Shown: piece by piece, positions 16,485-25,672 of the stretch
How the letters are laid out: the number at the start of each line of letters is the position of its first letter
Position numbering within the stretch: the stretch's first letter is position 1
Source: Lawsonibacter sp900766145
Lineage (GTDB): Bacteria; Bacillota; Clostridia; Oscillospirales; Oscillospiraceae
DNA: 64,000 nt
Direction: 5' to 3' (one strand)
Assembly (NCBI RefSeq): GCF_030372275.1
Contig: NZ_JAUDDJ010000005.1
Translations under genes and position numbers: made by a program
The notes under the pieces: generated by a model
The model's input: the letters and a program-made list of their open reading frames with translations, nothing else
What the model was told of the DNA's origin: nothing
Databases searched by the model: none

Positions 16485-17336
16485 TTATTTGGGCTGGGTC
16501 TCCCGCTGGAACTTCTCCAGATAGGCGTCCTGGAGGAACTTGAGGCGCTGGGGGTCCTTGCCGCCCACGGGGATGCCGTCAATGGACTCTGCCTTCATGC
16601 ACAGGGCGCTGGAGCTGGTGACGATGACCTCGTCGGCGTTCATCAGCTCCACCATGGAGAAGGGCTTCTCCAAAACAGAGATGCCGTGCTCCTTGGCCAG
16701 GGCCAGCAGGTGCTTGCGGGTGATGCCGGGGAGAATGAGCTCGTCGGTGGGAGCGGTCTGGAGGACCCCGTCCTTCAGAATAGAGATATTGCTGTGGGCG
16801 CACTCGGTGACCCGGCTGCCCCGGTGGAGGACGGCCTCATCACAGCCATGCTCCACGGCGCGCTGGTTGGCCAGCACACTGGGGATGAGGTTCAGAGTCT
16901 TGATGTTGCACAGCTTAAAGCGGATGTCCTCCATGGAGATGAGCTTATAGGGCTTGTCCATGGACTTCATGGTGTGAGGCTTGACGTAGATGAGCAGGGT
17001 GGGCTCTGCGTCGGTGGGGAAGGGGTGGTTACGCATGGCAACGCCCCGGGAGATCTGCCAGTACAGGAAGTGGATGGGAGAGTCCTCCGCAGCGTCGATC
17101 ACCTTCTGCAGTTCCGCCTTGACCTGGTCCCGCTCCATTTTGAAGGGGATCTCCAGCAGGCGCAGGCTGTTGTACATCCGATCCAGGTGGTCATCCAGGG
17201 CGAAGGGGACCCGGTTGGCCACACAGGTGGCCTCATAGATACCGTCGCCGAAGTAGAGGGCGCGGTCCCCCATGGGGACGGTCATCTCCTCCAGAGGACC
17301 CATGGTTCCATTATAATATCCTACATTTTTCCACAT
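16485..17336 (-). CDS. dat: Class IV aminotransferase, probably D-amino-acid (D-alanine) transaminase
   Basis: 283 residues, a typical fold-type IV PLP enzyme. The catalytic Lys is in CNIKTLNLIPSVLANQ at about residue 147, which matches the DIKSLNLLPNVLAKQ pattern of D-alanine transaminase better than branched-chain transaminases. RGSRVTECAHSNISILKDG and LILPGITR are the other PLP-site motifs. The expected role is making D-Ala/D-Glu for peptidoglycan. The Cys-Ala-His where many relatives have Gly-Ser-Ser is unusual. It is a single gene with its own terminator. A branched-chain role cannot be fully excluded. Confidence 0.85.
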   Translation of the reverse strand: MWKNVGYYNGTMGPLEEMTVPMGDRALYFGDGIYEATCVANRVPFALDDHLDRMYNSLRLLEIPFKMERDQVKAELQKVIDAAEDSPIHFLYWQISRGVAMRNHPFPTDAEPTLLIYVKPHTMKSMDKPYKLISMEDIRFKLCNIKTLNLIPSVLANQRAVEHGCDEAVLHRGSRVTECAHSNISILKDGVLQTAPTDELILPGITRKHLLALAKEHGISVLEKPFSMVELMNADEVIVTSSSALCMKAESIDGIPVGGKDPQRLKFLQDAYLEKFQRETQPK

Positions 17337-17455
17337 GGTTTCTCGATCCTTTCCAATGTGTCCTGATATGTACCCGGAGCAGTGTGTTCCAGGGGCTATC
17401 GCAGGCCAGTTCCTTCTGCCCCTAGCATAGCAGACCTGCCCGGCAAAGTAAAGCG

Positions 17456-19447
17456 TTATTCCCGGTGGTCCTCAGGGACGGCGCCCGCTTTGTAGGCGCT
17501 GAGCAGGTCCCGCAGGGCATCGGCCTGGGCCTGGAGCTTGGCGCCGATGTCGGTCTGGGCGATCTTGATGCGGGTGTCCATGCGCTCAAAGACCCGGGAG
17601 CTGTTGGCGATGTCCACGTTTTTCTCAATAGCAGTCTTCCGGCCGCAGAAGGGCTCGTGGGAGACGATGCGCAGCACCCAGGAGTTGTAGATGAGGGTGT
17701 AGCCGGCGATGCCGGTGGTGGGCTGGTAGGCCTTGCAGAAGCCGCCGTCGATGACGATGAGCTTGCCGCCGCCCTTGATGGGACTCTCCCCCTTCTTGGA
17801 CTTGACGGGGATGTGGCCGTTGATGATGTGGCAGTGGGGCCCCTCAAGACCAAATTCCTTCAGGAGCATATCGCACACGGCGGGATCCTGGTAGTAGGTG
17901 TAGTAGGGGTTCTTGGGCTCGGTCCAGGCGCTCTCGTCCTTGATGAGGCGGCGCTCGAAGGTGGTCATCCGGTCCCGGCCAAAGATGGGGCTGTTGCGCC
18001 CGGCCCAGAGGAACCAGAGAAAGTCCATGCCCAGCTGCCGCTCCGGGGTGCCCAGCTTGTGGTAGTAAGCCTGGCGGGCGGCGGTGTCGGCATAGTCCAG
18101 GAACTCCTGACCTTTCCGCTCCTTGCCGCCGATCTGGAAGGAGAGCAGCTCCCCGTCCGCCGTCATGGGGATACAGCCGTGGAAGAGAAGGTTGCCGTTG
18201 AAAACCTTGTAGAGGCTGCCCTTGGAGTAGAGGAAGCGGATGTGCTTTTGCAGCTTCTCACTGCGCAGGAAGGAGGCGGTGAGCTGGTTGATAACCGTGT
18301 CCTCCTCGGGGGTGAGGGTGTAGGGGTCCTTGGGGTCCACGGTGGGGAAGTCCACATCCTCCAGAGGGTAGGTGATGTCACCGATGGTGATGCACTTATT
18401 AGCGTAGTCGATCTTGTCCAGCAGCAGCCGGTCGCTCATGCCATACTCGGGGTGGCGCAGCAGCTTCTGGCCCTCCAGCTTGAAGAGGATGATGGTGATG
18501 GCCTTGTGCATCCGGGCGGAGAGAAGCTTATCCTTCTCGCTGTACTGGTCGGCGTCGGGGCCGGTGAGCTTGACGGCGAAGCGGTGGACGTCGCAGTCCT
18601 TGTATACCTCGTTGGCAAAGACGGACAGGGGACGCAGGGAGATGCCGTAGCCCGTCTCGATCACTTCCAGATTATTATAGTGGATGGAGTTGGCCAGCAC
18701 GGTGGCCACCAGGGTGCGGGAGCCGGAGGCGGCGCCCATCCAGAGAATGTCGTGGTTGCCCCACTGGATGTCCACGCTGTGGTAGTCCAGCAGGGAGTCC
18801 ATAATGATGTCTGCCCGGGGACCGCGGTCAAAGATATCGCCCACGATGTGCATGTGGTCCACCGCCATGCGCTTGATGACGGCGGAGACCGCCTCGATAA
18901 AGCCGTCGGCTTGCTCTAAGTCAATGATGGTGGAGATGATGTTTTCAAAGTAGTCCCGCTTGTCGGCCTCGGCGTAGTTGGTGTGGATCAGTTCGTCGAT
19001 GATGTAGGCGTAATCCTTGGGCAGGGCCTTGCGCACCTTGGAGCGAGTATACTTAGAGGTGACAAAGCGGCACACCTCGATGAGGCGGTGGAGGGTAATA
19101 CGGTACCACTCGTCCATGTCCTTCATCTGGCGGTGGAGCTGCTCCAGCTTCTCCTCGGGATAGTAGATGAGGGTGGCCAGCTCGTCCCGCTCTCCCTTGG
19201 AGATGGTGGAGGCGAACAGGTCGTCTACTTTCTCTCGAATGACGCCGGAACAGGAGTTGAGAATATGTAAAAAGGCCTCGTGCTCTCCGTGGACGTCGGA
19301 GATGAAGTGCTCGGTGCCTTTGGGCAGGTTCAAAATAGCCTGAAGATTGATGATCTCGCTGCTGGCGGCCTGTACGGTGGGGTACTGCTGGGCCAGTAAT
19401 TTCAGATAACGCAGCTCTTCCTGGGAAAATGACTTTTTCCGCTTCAT
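17456..19447 (-). CDS. fbp: Fructose-1,6-bisphosphatase, class 3
   Basis: 663 residues, the normal length of the Firmicutes-type FBPase. Calcineurin-like metal motifs are seen in ISDVHGE, GDIFDRGPRAD, WGNHDILW and the C-terminal INGHIPVK. It hydrolyses fructose-1,6-bisphosphate in gluconeogenesis. The ATG at 19447 has GGAGG seven bases upstream. It is a single gene with its own promoter overlapped by an inverted repeat; no clear terminator follows. Confidence 0.96.
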   Translation of the reverse strand: MKRKKSFSQEELRYLKLLAQQYPTVQAASSEIINLQAILNLPKGTEHFISDVHGEHEAFLHILNSCSGVIREKVDDLFASTISKGERDELATLIYYPEEKLEQLHRQMKDMDEWYRITLHRLIEVCRFVTSKYTRSKVRKALPKDYAYIIDELIHTNYAEADKRDYFENIISTIIDLEQADGFIEAVSAVIKRMAVDHMHIVGDIFDRGPRADIIMDSLLDYHSVDIQWGNHDILWMGAASGSRTLVATVLANSIHYNNLEVIETGYGISLRPLSVFANEVYKDCDVHRFAVKLTGPDADQYSEKDKLLSARMHKAITIILFKLEGQKLLRHPEYGMSDRLLLDKIDYANKCITIGDITYPLEDVDFPTVDPKDPYTLTPEEDTVINQLTASFLRSEKLQKHIRFLYSKGSLYKVFNGNLLFHGCIPMTADGELLSFQIGGKERKGQEFLDYADTAARQAYYHKLGTPERQLGMDFLWFLWAGRNSPIFGRDRMTTFERRLIKDESAWTEPKNPYYTYYQDPAVCDMLLKEFGLEGPHCHIINGHIPVKSKKGESPIKGGGKLIVIDGGFCKAYQPTTGIAGYTLIYNSWVLRIVSHEPFCGRKTAIEKNVDIANSSRVFERMDTRIKIAQTDIGAKLQAQADALRDLLSAYKAGAVPEDHRE

Positions 19448-19478
19448 TTCAAAACCTCCTTTTCAGTGCGAACATGGG

Positions 19479-19517
19479 ATGTGAACACATTATTTCACAT
19501 TTACCTTTGGCTTGCAA
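19479..19517 (-). promoter_or_regulatory. fbp promoter overlapped by an inverted repeat
   Basis: Minus-strand TTGCAA (19517-19512), a 17-base spacer and AATAAT (19494-19489). The repeat ATGTGAA-N8-TTCACAT at 19479-19500 covers the -10 box and start region, so it is a candidate operator. Confidence 0.55.
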
Positions 19518-19607
19518 GTGAATTGAGACTCTTTAACGAAAAATTAAAGAGAAGAAAGAATAACTAAGAGAAAAAATATGTGCCGGCTGTTCACAAGAAC
19601 CGTTTTG

Positions 19608-19616
19608 TGCTATAAT
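19608..19616 (+). promoter_or_regulatory. Extended -10 promoter of the MATE gene
   Basis: TGCTATAAT, 30 bases upstream of the start; the -35 region is weak. Confidence 0.6.
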
Positions 19617-19645
19617 GAACTATCTTTGAAAAGGAGTGGATTCCC

Positions 19646-21013
19646 TTGGCGCAGACCCGTGACGAAGAACGCCTGGCCAATGCTCCCATTGGCCCGCTGA
19701 TGCTGAAATTGGCGGTGCCGGCGGTGGCAGCCCAGGTCATCAATATGCTCTATAATATTGTAGACCGAATCTACATCGGCCACATTCCACAGGTGGGAGA
19801 CATCGCGCTCACCGGCGTGGGTGTGACCTTCCCCATTATTATGCTGGTGTCTGCCTTTGCCGCTTTTGCCGGCCAGGGCGGTGCTCCCTTGGCTTCGATC
19901 CAGCTGGGAGCGGGCGACCGGGAGAAGGCGGAGAAGATTTTGGGCAACTCCCTGACCCTGCTGCTGATTGCCGCAGCAGCCCTTACCGTGGGGTTCAGTA
20001 TCTTTAAAGAGCCCATCCTCTATGCTTTCGGTGCCTCAGAGAACACCATTGGCTATGCCATGGACTACATCGGGATCTATCTTGTGGGTACGGTGTTCGT
20101 CCAGTTGGCTCTGGGACTCAATACCTTTATCAGTGCCCAGGGCAAGGCTCTGGTGGCCATGCTGAGCGTGCTCATCGGAGCCATCCTGAACATCTGCCTG
20201 GACCCGGTGTTTATCTTCGGCCTGAACATGGGCGTGAAGGGCGCGGCTCTGGCCACGATTCTCTCTCAGGCGGTAAGCGCGGCCTGGGTGGTAGGCTTCC
20301 TGTGCAGCCGCCGCAGCGGCCTGCGCATTCGGACAAAAAATATGCGCCTGGAGGCCAAGGTGGTGGGCCGGGTGGCCGGTCTGGGTGTGGCTCCCTTCAT
20401 TATGCAGTCCACCGAGAGCCTGGTCACGGTGGTGCTCAACACCGGCATGCAGACCTACGGCGGCGACCTGTATGTGGGTACCATCACCATCATGCAGTCC
20501 ATCATGCAAATGATCGTCCTGCCCACCCAGGGTATTACCCAGGGTACTCAGCCTATCATGAGCTACAACTACGGAGCGGGCAACTATCTGCGGGTGCGCC
20601 AGACCTTTAAGCGGCTGCTCACTGTCACTCTGACGGTCACCTGCGCGTCGTTTGCGGTGGTAGCTCTGTTCCCCGGCATGCTGGCCCGGATCTTTACCCC
20701 TCAGCAGGAACTGATTGCTCTGGTCAGTCGGGTCATGCCCATTTTCTTCGGTGGTATCTGGGCCTTTGGAGCCCAGATGGCCTGCCAGACCACCTTTATG
20801 GCCCTGGGCCAGGCACGCACCAGCCTGTTTCTGGCCCTGCTGCGTAAGGTGATCCTGCTGGTCCCTCTGGCCATCATCCTGCCCCGTGTGACCGGCAGCG
20901 TCATGGGAATCTACGCCGCCGAGCCCATTGCGGATATCCTGGCCAGTGCCACCACGCTGACCCTGTTCTTAAGTCGGCGCAAAAAGCTGCTTCCCACCGC
21001 GAAAGACCAATAA
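19646..21013 (+). CDS. MATE-family multidrug/cation exporter
   Basis: 455 residues with about 12 hydrophobic segments. The N-terminal GPLMLKLAVPAVAAQVINMLYN and the GVGVTFPI region are typical of MatE domains, of which two are present. The family exports cationic drugs or metabolites in exchange for Na+ or H+. The start is TTG at 19646, with AAGGAG ten bases upstream; no in-frame ATG fits. It is a single gene between divergent fbp and a strong terminator. Confidence 0.93.
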   Translation: MAQTRDEERLANAPIGPLMLKLAVPAVAAQVINMLYNIVDRIYIGHIPQVGDIALTGVGVTFPIIMLVSAFAAFAGQGGAPLASIQLGAGDREKAEKILGNSLTLLLIAAAALTVGFSIFKEPILYAFGASENTIGYAMDYIGIYLVGTVFVQLALGLNTFISAQGKALVAMLSVLIGAILNICLDPVFIFGLNMGVKGAALATILSQAVSAAWVVGFLCSRRSGLRIRTKNMRLEAKVVGRVAGLGVAPFIMQSTESLVTVVLNTGMQTYGGDLYVGTITIMQSIMQMIVLPTQGITQGTQPIMSYNYGAGNYLRVRQTFKRLLTVTLTVTCASFAVVALFPGMLARIFTPQQELIALVSRVMPIFFGGIWAFGAQMACQTTFMALGQARTSLFLALLRKVILLVPLAIILPRVTGSVMGIYAAEPIADILASATTLTLFLSRRKKLLPTAKDQ

Positions 21014-21047
21014 AAAATGGGACCGCCCAGGCGGTCCCATTTTTTTA
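21012..21047. terminator. Bidirectional terminator
   Basis: TGGGACCGC (21018-21026) and GCGGTCCCA (21031-21039) pair, flanked by AAAAAA on the left and TTTTTTT on the right. It serves the MATE gene and the convergent panE operon. Confidence 0.9.
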
Positions 21048-21287
21048 GTTTTCTCCATCCAGCGTCTGGATGAGCAGATTGCGCAGGGAGATGGCGCTCT
21101 GGCGGTTCATTACCAGAGAGGCCACCTGTTCGTTGTTGGGGGTCGCTATGTTTTCCAGCCCATGGTTGGTGACGGTGACGGTGTTTTCCATGTACTTATA
21201 GGAGGCGTCCAGGGTGATCTCCAAAATCTCCCCCTGTTTATCGCTGACCTTACGCAGACCAAAGGTGTTGACGTATTCGGGCTTCAT
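21045..21287 (-). CDS. Small protein of unknown function
   Basis: 80 residues: MKPEYVNTFGLRKVSDKQGE, then a beta-rich part and an Ala/Leu helix near the end. There is no Cys, signal or membrane segment. AAGGAG lies nine bases upstream, and the gene starts 14 bases after the epimerase stop, so it is the last gene of the panE operon. I do not recognise the family. Confidence 0.7.
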   Translation of the reverse strand: MKPEYVNTFGLRKVSDKQGEILEITLDASYKYMENTVTVTNHGLENIATPNNEQVASLVMNRQSAISLRNLLIQTLDGEN

Positions 21288-21301
21288 TGCTATGGCTCCT
21301 T

Positions 21302-22183
21302 TCAGGTAAAGGTGGCGGTGTAGGACAATTCTTCCCAGGTGCCGGGCTGCAGGCTGCGGATGCCTGCCTTGTCCTTCAGTTCCCGGCCCACAAAGGTGGC
21401 GTCGGGGAGGGTGGACCAGGGCTCAATACACACGTAATTGGTGTCAAAAGGCTTAGCCTGGGTCCAGATTCCCAGATAGGGAAAATCAGCGAAGTCCGCA
21501 GTGACCCGGGGACGGTCCTGTCCGTCCACCAGCACGGCTCTGGCCTGAGGCGGCTGATCCAGAATCACGGTGTCCAGATGATACGTGGTGGGGTCAAGGG
21601 CGATGCGTCCATTTTCCAGGGGGATGGTGCCGCTTTTGGGGGTGACCAGGGACTGTTCATTGAGTCCATAGGGCTCCATAGCATCATCCAGACCGGGCAG
21701 GCGGATAGCATACTCTCCCATGGTCTCCCCCTCTTCCAGGGGGGCGCGGAAGCCGTCGTGGACGCCCAGCTCGTAGTACATGACCTCTGTGGAGCGGTTT
21801 TCCACCCGGTGGCATTTGATCAGACGGTTCTCTTCCAGGGTGTAGGTGACCGTGAGCGTGAAGGAGAAGGGGTACATGCGCCGGGTCTCCTCGTTGTCGG
21901 TCAGACGGAAGGCTGCCTTTGTGTCGGTCTGCTCCACCAGCTCAAAGACGCAGTCCCGTGCAAAGCCGTGTTTGTTCATGTGATAGGGAACGCCGTCCAG
22001 CAGGTAGGTGTTGTCCTTCAGACCGCACAAAATAGGAAAAAGAATGGGAGCGCGCCGGGCCCAGATATCCGCGTCCCCCTGCCACAGGTACTCGGTGCCG
22101 TGGTGATTGCGGACAGAGGAGAGCTGAGCGCCCAGGTCCTCGATGTCCACGGTGAGATACTCATTTTGAATGGTGACGATCAT
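21302..22183 (-). CDS. Aldose 1-epimerase-like protein (LacX group)
   Basis: 293 residues starting MIVTIQNEYLTVDIEDLGAQ. The galactose-mutarotase fold is suggested by HHGTEYLWQGD, the APILFPI segment and HKHGFARDC-like NKHGFARDCVFE, which contains the catalytic-type His. This subgroup acts on aldoses or sugar phosphates, but its substrate is poorly known. ATG 22183 has AAAGGAGG upstream and overlaps the NUDIX stop by ATGA; the longer open frame inside the NUDIX gene is spurious. Confidence 0.88.
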   Translation of the reverse strand: MIVTIQNEYLTVDIEDLGAQLSSVRNHHGTEYLWQGDADIWARRAPILFPILCGLKDNTYLLDGVPYHMNKHGFARDCVFELVEQTDTKAAFRLTDNEETRRMYPFSFTLTVTYTLEENRLIKCHRVENRSTEVMYYELGVHDGFRAPLEEGETMGEYAIRLPGLDDAMEPYGLNEQSLVTPKSGTIPLENGRIALDPTTYHLDTVILDQPPQARAVLVDGQDRPRVTADFADFPYLGIWTQAKPFDTNYVCIEPWSTLPDATFVGRELKDKAGIRSLQPGTWEELSYTATFT

Positions 22184-22665
22184 AGAGAAGGTCCTCCTTT
22201 GATATAGGTTCCGTTGAGAACAGCCTGCTCCAGCTGGTCGCCCCGGTAGCACAGCTTCAGGGAGAAGAAGGGGGTGTCCTCCCGGTCAATGAGATCCAGG
22301 AAGATGGCGTCTCCCTCCCAGTGGGGCAGCTCCAATAGTTTTTTGCGGGGAATCCACTCCAGGACCCCCTCGTCGCACTCCTTCAAGGTGCCGGTGAAGC
22401 CGTCGGCGGTAAACAGGTGCATATATTCGGTAGGCCAGCGGTCGGACACAAAGGTGACCAGACCCCGGTAGCGGTAGGCGGTGAGCTTCAGGCCCGTCTC
22501 CTCCAACACCTCCCGCACCACGCAGTCCTCGGGGCTCTCCTTGTCCTCGAATTTGCCTCCAATGCCAATCCACTTGTCGTGGTTGAGGTCATTTTCCTTC
22601 TTCACCCGGTGGAGCATCAGGTAGTCCTCTCCCTGGGCGATGTAGCATAAGGTGGTGTTAATCAT
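22180..22665 (-). CDS. NUDIX hydrolase (MutT-like)
   Basis: 161 residues. The NUDIX box runs from GKFEDKE through REVLEETGL with the correct GX5EX7REUXEEXGU spacing. The family includes 8-oxo-dGTP and other nucleoside-diphosphate pyrophosphatases; LCYIAQGEDYLMLHR is typical of the MutT/8-oxo-dGTP group. It overlaps both panE and the epimerase by ATGA. Confidence 0.92.
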   Translation of the reverse strand: MINTTLCYIAQGEDYLMLHRVKKENDLNHDKWIGIGGKFEDKESPEDCVVREVLEETGLKLTAYRYRGLVTFVSDRWPTEYMHLFTADGFTGTLKECDEGVLEWIPRKKLLELPHWEGDAIFLDLIDREDTPFFSLKLCYRGDQLEQAVLNGTYIKGGPSL

Positions 22666-23579
22666 TGTGCAGCCTCCGTGTATCCCAGCTTGGCGGCCAC
22701 CGCGTCATAGCGGGGGGTGGGTACGCCGTACTGGCGGCCCAGGCGGACCACCTGGAAAATCAGGCCGTCCACCTCAGAGGGCTTCCCAGCGTCCAGGTCC
22801 CGCTTGAGGGAGGTGGAGGCGTCGGGAGCCAGGGCGTCCTGGATGGCCAGGTTGCGCTCTGCCAGGTCATCCCCCAGGGGGAAGCCCATGGCGGCAGCCA
22901 AAGCGCCAATCTCCCCCACAAATGCGGCAAAGTCGTCCCGAACCACGCCGGGGTGCTGCATGGCCCCTACCTTCACGTCGTGGAAGATGCCGCAGGCGGC
23001 CATGGAGGAGACCACCGAGAACTTCATCCAGGCGTCCCGCTGAATGTTGTCAGAGAGAATCGCCTCCACGCCGCAGTCATTCAGGTCCTGAGCTACCTGC
23101 TTAAGCTCCGGGCGGTACTCCTCAGGGGTTCGGGGGCCAAAGACCACCCGGAAGATGTCGCCGCTCATGTGGACCACGCCGGGGGCTTTGATCTCAGCGG
23201 CAATGTACACGCAGCCGTCGGTGACCAGAGACTGGGGCAGCTTGGGCTGCATGGCCCCGCCGGTACCCACCACATTCAGAATAGGGATCACAATGGTTTC
23301 CGGGCGGCACAGACGCTTCAGCGTGGGGAGGATGCCCTCCAGGGAGTATCCCTTCACGCACACAAAAATCACATCGGGTTGCTGGTTATAGTTTTCCTGT
23401 TCAAATGAGGGGATGGGAACGGCAAAGGTGCCGTGGCTGGTCTCCAGCACCAGTCCGTTTTTCTCTATGGCGTCCCGGTGGGCGCCCCGGGCGATGAGGG
23501 TGACGTCCTTCCCGCCCATGGCCAAAAAGGCGGCCAGACAGCCTCCCGTGCCGCCGGCGCCGTATACAAGATACTTCAT
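22662..23579 (-). CDS. panE: 2-dehydropantoate 2-reductase (ketopantoate reductase)
   Basis: 305 residues. The Rossmann motif GAGGTGGCLAA at residues 7-17 binds NADPH, and IQRDAWMKFSVVSSM is the substrate-helix region with the conserved Lys. It makes pantoate for pantothenate and CoA. The start at 23579 has TTGGAGG six bases upstream. No panB, panC or panD is nearby, and the family also includes unrelated 2-oxoacid reductases, so the substrate is probable rather than certain. Confidence 0.85.
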   Translation of the reverse strand: MKYLVYGAGGTGGCLAAFLAMGGKDVTLIARGAHRDAIEKNGLVLETSHGTFAVPIPSFEQENYNQQPDVIFVCVKGYSLEGILPTLKRLCRPETIVIPILNVVGTGGAMQPKLPQSLVTDGCVYIAAEIKAPGVVHMSGDIFRVVFGPRTPEEYRPELKQVAQDLNDCGVEAILSDNIQRDAWMKFSVVSSMAACGIFHDVKVGAMQHPGVVRDDFAAFVGEIGALAAAMGFPLGDDLAERNLAIQDALAPDASTSLKRDLDAGKPSEVDGLIFQVVRLGRQYGVPTPRYDAVAAKLGYTEAAQ

Positions 23580-23667
23580 AAAAGCCTCCAAGCAGTGGTA
23601 TGGTTTGTGCCAAGTATACCACGCCAAAGCGGTGGGGTGCAACACAGCCTCAAGCGGAAAAAAAGAA

Positions 23668-23696
23668 TTGACAAACGGGGGGAATGGAGTTAAGAT
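23668..23696 (+). promoter_or_regulatory. Promoter of the ilv operon
   Basis: TTGACA, a 17-base spacer and TAAGAT, directly upstream of the T-box leader. Confidence 0.82.
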
Positions 23697-23714
23697 GAAA
23701 ATCACTTACACAAA

Positions 23715-24000
23715 TTAAAGTGATGAAGAGACGAAAACGGCAATGACCGGGTAGTAGGCGAGTCTGAAACGCGCAGAGAGGGAGCGGTTGGTGTAAGCTC
23801 TCAGGGAGGACTCAAAGCTGAAACTCGCCCGCGAGCCATTCCGCTGAACGGCAGCTTTGCTTACTAGGCGGGGTCGGATGCCCACCGTTATCGGGGCTTA
23901 GAGTGCGCGCCAGACACGGAAACGGCGCGAAGTTAGGTGGTACCACGGAGTTTAGCGGCTTCGTCCTATCGTTTGATAGGATGTGGCCGCTTTTGCTTTT
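23715..24000 (+). ncRNA. T-box leader of the ilvB operon
   Basis: The leader has a stem I distal part (GGGAGCGGTTGGTGTAAGC), a clear T-box sequence AGGTGGTACCACGG at 23935-23948, and a terminator whose arms are GCGGC (near 23956) and GCCGC (near 23990) around CCTATC/GATAGG, followed by TTTTGCTTTT. The best specifier is CTC at 23824-23826 (in GAAACTCG), pointing to uncharged tRNA-Leu, which fits branched-chain synthesis; ACT for Thr in the adjacent register is the alternative. Uncharged tRNA would favour read-through. The rest of 23580-24027 holds no gene. Confidence 0.9.
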
Positions 24001-24027
24001 GGAAAGGAATGCGGAGGTGACGGTGAA

Positions 24028-25656
24028 ATGAATGGAGCGCAGGCACTGATTGAAAGTTTGCTGCGGGAGGGCGTGACCCATATGTTTGGCTACGCCGGAG
24101 CGACCATCTGCCCGGCGGTGGATGCCCTGAAGGAACACCCGGAGATTGCATATACTCTGGTACGGACGGAGCAGAATGCGGGCCATATGGCTTCCGGCTA
24201 TGCCCGCATCAGCGGCAAGGTGGGCGTGTGCATGGTGACCAGCGGCCCGGGCGCCACCAATCTGATTACCGGCATTGCTACGGCCTACATGGACTCCATC
24301 CCCATGGTGGCCATCACCGGCCAGGTGCCCAGCCACCTGCTGGGCCGGGATATCTTCCAGGAGGTGGACATCACCGGCGCGGTGGCCCCCTTCTCCAAGC
24401 ACAGCTACCTGGTCAAAAACGCCAACGACATCCCCCGGGTGGTGAAGGAGGCCTTCCACATCGCCTCCACCGGCCGGCCCGGTCCGGTTCTCATTGATAT
24501 TCCCATTGACGTGCAGGAGCAGCACCTGAAGAGCTTCCACTACCCCGAGCAGGTGGACATCCGGGGCTATAAGCCCAGCGTCAAGGGCAACGATTTGCAG
24601 ATCAAGCGGGTGGTAGAGGCCATCGCCCGCTCCCGCCAGCCCCTCATCTGCGCCGGCGGCGGCGTGTGGCTGGCCGATGCCCGCGCTGAGCTGCTGGAGC
24701 TGGCTGAGAGCTGTGCCATCCCTGTGGTCAAGACCATGATGGGCATTGGCCTGATGCCCACCGACCATCCTCTGAATATGGGCATGATCGGCGCCCACGG
24801 CAATCACTGTGCCAACCAGGCCCTGGCCCGGGCGGACCTGCTCATTATGGTGGGCACCCGTGCCGCCGACCGGGCGGTGGTAGATCCCCGGGAGATCCAG
24901 CGGCGCATGGCCACCATCCACATCGACGTGGACCCGGCGGAGATCGGCAAAAACATGCAGGCCGCCGTCCCCCTGGTGGGCGACGTGAAGGTGATTTTGA
25001 AGCAGATCCTGGAGCGGGGCGCTCCGGTGACCGATTCGGCCGCCTGGCTGGAGGAGCTGAAGGACTATCGCAAGGCAGAGCTGAGCCGGGTATTTCCTCA
25101 GCGGGAGGGCTATGTGTTCCCCGGCACGGTGATGCGCAAGCTGGGCCGAAAGCTGGACGAGGACGCCATTGTCAGTGTGGACGTGGGCCAGAACCAGCTC
25201 TTTGCCTGCAAGTACCTGCCCCAGAAGAAGGGACGTCTGCTCACCAGCGGCGGCCTGGGCACCATGGGCTACGCCCTGCCCGCCGGCATCGGCGCCAAGG
25301 TGGCAGACCCGGAGAAGCAGAATATCGTGATTTGCGGCGACGGCTCCTTCCAGATGGCCATGAATGAGCTCTCTGCCATCCGCTGCGGCGATATGGACGT
25401 AAAGATTGTCCTCTTCCGCAACCACATGCTGGGCCTGGTCCATCAGATCCAGTGCAAGGCTCCGTACCACGGCCCCTTCGGTGTGGCCCTGGACGGTTCC
25501 CCGGACTTTGAGACCATTGCCGCCGCCTACGGTATTCCCAGCCTGGTGGCTAACGACGAGAAGAAGCTGGACGAGGTGTTGGATCAGTTCCTGAACACCA
25601 AGGGGTGCTGCCTGCTGATCTGTGAGGTCCACCCCGACGTGGGCACCAACGACTGA
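24028..25656 (+). CDS. ilvB: Acetolactate synthase large subunit, first copy
   Basis: 542 residues, a little shorter than usual. The ThDP-activating Glu is in VRTEQNAGHMASGYA, the shared loop TSGPGATNLITGIATAYMD is intact, and the ThDP motif begins GDGSFQMAMNELSA but ends in RNH rather than the usual NN. It condenses two pyruvates, or pyruvate with 2-oxobutyrate. ATG 24028 has GGAGGTG upstream; earlier in-frame starts lie inside the T-box terminator. It is followed by ilvN. The sequence differs clearly from the second copy, so it is not a recent duplication and the two may have different substrate preference. Confidence 0.93.
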   Translation: MNGAQALIESLLREGVTHMFGYAGATICPAVDALKEHPEIAYTLVRTEQNAGHMASGYARISGKVGVCMVTSGPGATNLITGIATAYMDSIPMVAITGQVPSHLLGRDIFQEVDITGAVAPFSKHSYLVKNANDIPRVVKEAFHIASTGRPGPVLIDIPIDVQEQHLKSFHYPEQVDIRGYKPSVKGNDLQIKRVVEAIARSRQPLICAGGGVWLADARAELLELAESCAIPVVKTMMGIGLMPTDHPLNMGMIGAHGNHCANQALARADLLIMVGTRAADRAVVDPREIQRRMATIHIDVDPAEIGKNMQAAVPLVGDVKVILKQILERGAPVTDSAAWLEELKDYRKAELSRVFPQREGYVFPGTVMRKLGRKLDEDAIVSVDVGQNQLFACKYLPQKKGRLLTSGGLGTMGYALPAGIGAKVADPEKQNIVICGDGSFQMAMNELSAIRCGDMDVKIVLFRNHMLGLVHQIQCKAPYHGPFGVALDGSPDFETIAAAYGIPSLVANDEKKLDEVLDQFLNTKGCCLLICEVHPDVGTND

Positions 25657-25672
25657 GAAAGGGGGAGAGGAT

